Shown here one piece after another: positions 21,527 to 21,720 of a stretch of DNA of 21,720 nt. The notes under the pieces were generated by a model. That model saw only the letters and a list, made by a program, of their open reading frames with translations. It did no database searches and was not told where the DNA came from. This stretch comes from JALZDI01 sp036259355 (GTDB lineage: Bacteria > Actinomycetota > Actinomycetes > Propionibacteriales > Nocardioidaceae): NCBI GenBank assembly GCA_036259355.1, contig DATABY010000195.1:1-21720 (forward strand), given 5' to 3'. Both the position numbers and the translations under genes were made by a program. Every line of letters begins with the position of its first letter. Within the stretch, counting starts at the first letter, position 1.

Positions 21527-21670
21527 ATGTCATTCGTTCTGTGGATCATCGCGGTGGTCCTGGTGATCGCCGGCATCGTGTCGCTCGTACGTGGTGAGAT
21601 GCTCTGGGGCATCGTGCTGATCGTCGTCGGCCTGCTCGTCGGTCCCGGCGGGGTCAGCGTCTTCGCCTAG
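21527..21670 (+). CDS. GPGG-motif small membrane protein, 47 aa
   Basis: This short protein, starting MSFVLWIIAVVLVIAGIVSL and ending GLLVGPGGVSVFA, is almost entirely two membrane segments (about 3-20 and 24-40) joined by VRGEML, with the conserved end VGPGG. It belongs to a widespread actinomycete family named after the GPGG motif. Its function is unknown to me. ATG 21527 is preferred over GTG 21488 because GGGAGG lies 8-9 bp upstream and the longer reading adds only a charged, non-conserved stretch. It is monocistronic, followed by a terminator. The gap 21407-21526 holds no other gene. Confidence 0.87.
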   Translation: MSFVLWIIAVVLVIAGIVSLVRGEMLWGIVLIVVGLLVGPGGVSVFA

Positions 21671-21700
21671 CCAGCACCGCCGGCAGACACACCGACGACC

Positions 21701-21720
21701 CCGGACCCGAATGGGTCCGG
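21701..21720 (+). terminator. Terminator hairpin at the window edge
   Basis: CCGGACCC, loop GAAT, GGGTCCGG: a perfect 8-bp stem 30 bp after the stop of the small membrane protein gene. The window ends at its last base, so any tail is unseen. Confidence 0.8.

Noticed and set aside
1..21720. Mobile elements, CRISPR array, prophage or attachment sites
   Set aside because: No transposase, integrase or regularly spaced repeats were found; the few repeats are short and in promoter regions.

Overview
This is a very GC-rich window with third-position GC bias, frequent GTG/TTG starts, -10 boxes of the TANNNT type and a groEL promoter covered by CIRCE operators. All of this points to a free-living actinomycete (Actinomycetota); the genus cannot be decided from the sequence. 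I see no insertion sequence, prophage, CRISPR array, tRNA or rRNA. Genes are densely packed, with many stop/start overlaps.

Layout. 1-1269: the 5' end of groEL (minus) with two CIRCE sites, a universal stress protein gene (minus), and about 360 bp without a gene that holds divergent promoters and several strong hairpins (possible small RNA). 1270-3051: a minus-strand operon of a SAM-I riboswitch, a zinc-ribbon threonine-synthase-like PLP enzyme, and a CysO/MoaD-type sulfur carrier ending in Gly-Gly. 3049-3780: a small HExxH membrane protein (minus) and a 54-aa zinc-ribbon protein (plus). 3788-7229: the trehalose locus, with otsB, a VirR-like LytR_C protein and a DUF3263 protein as one minus-strand operon, divergent from otsA (plus). 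7240-12715: a DcuS/CitA-type two-component system (minus) divergent from a tripartite tricarboxylate transporter tctCBA (plus), with paired direct repeats between them. 12757-15077: ung and a fetB-like permease gene overlapping by one base, then an AraC-type regulator. 15345-17090: a hemerythrin-like protein converging on an RsbA-like (MEDS + HATPase) regulator. 17269-21406: a complete glycolate oxidase operon glcDEF. 21527-21670: a 47-aa GPGG-motif membrane protein followed by a hairpin at the window edge.

How the genes work together. The clearest physiological modules are uptake of tricarboxylate-like acids under a divergent two-component system, glycolate oxidation by GlcDEF, and trehalose synthesis by OtsA/OtsB.

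The most interesting unit is the riboswitch operon. A SAM-sensing RNA controls a threonine-synthase-like enzyme together with a protein-thiocarboxylate sulfur carrier. The combination suggests that the enzyme may make homocysteine from O-phosphohomoserine, using sulfur delivered on the carrier, in addition to or instead of making threonine. This is inference; the riboswitch and the two gene identities are read from the sequence.
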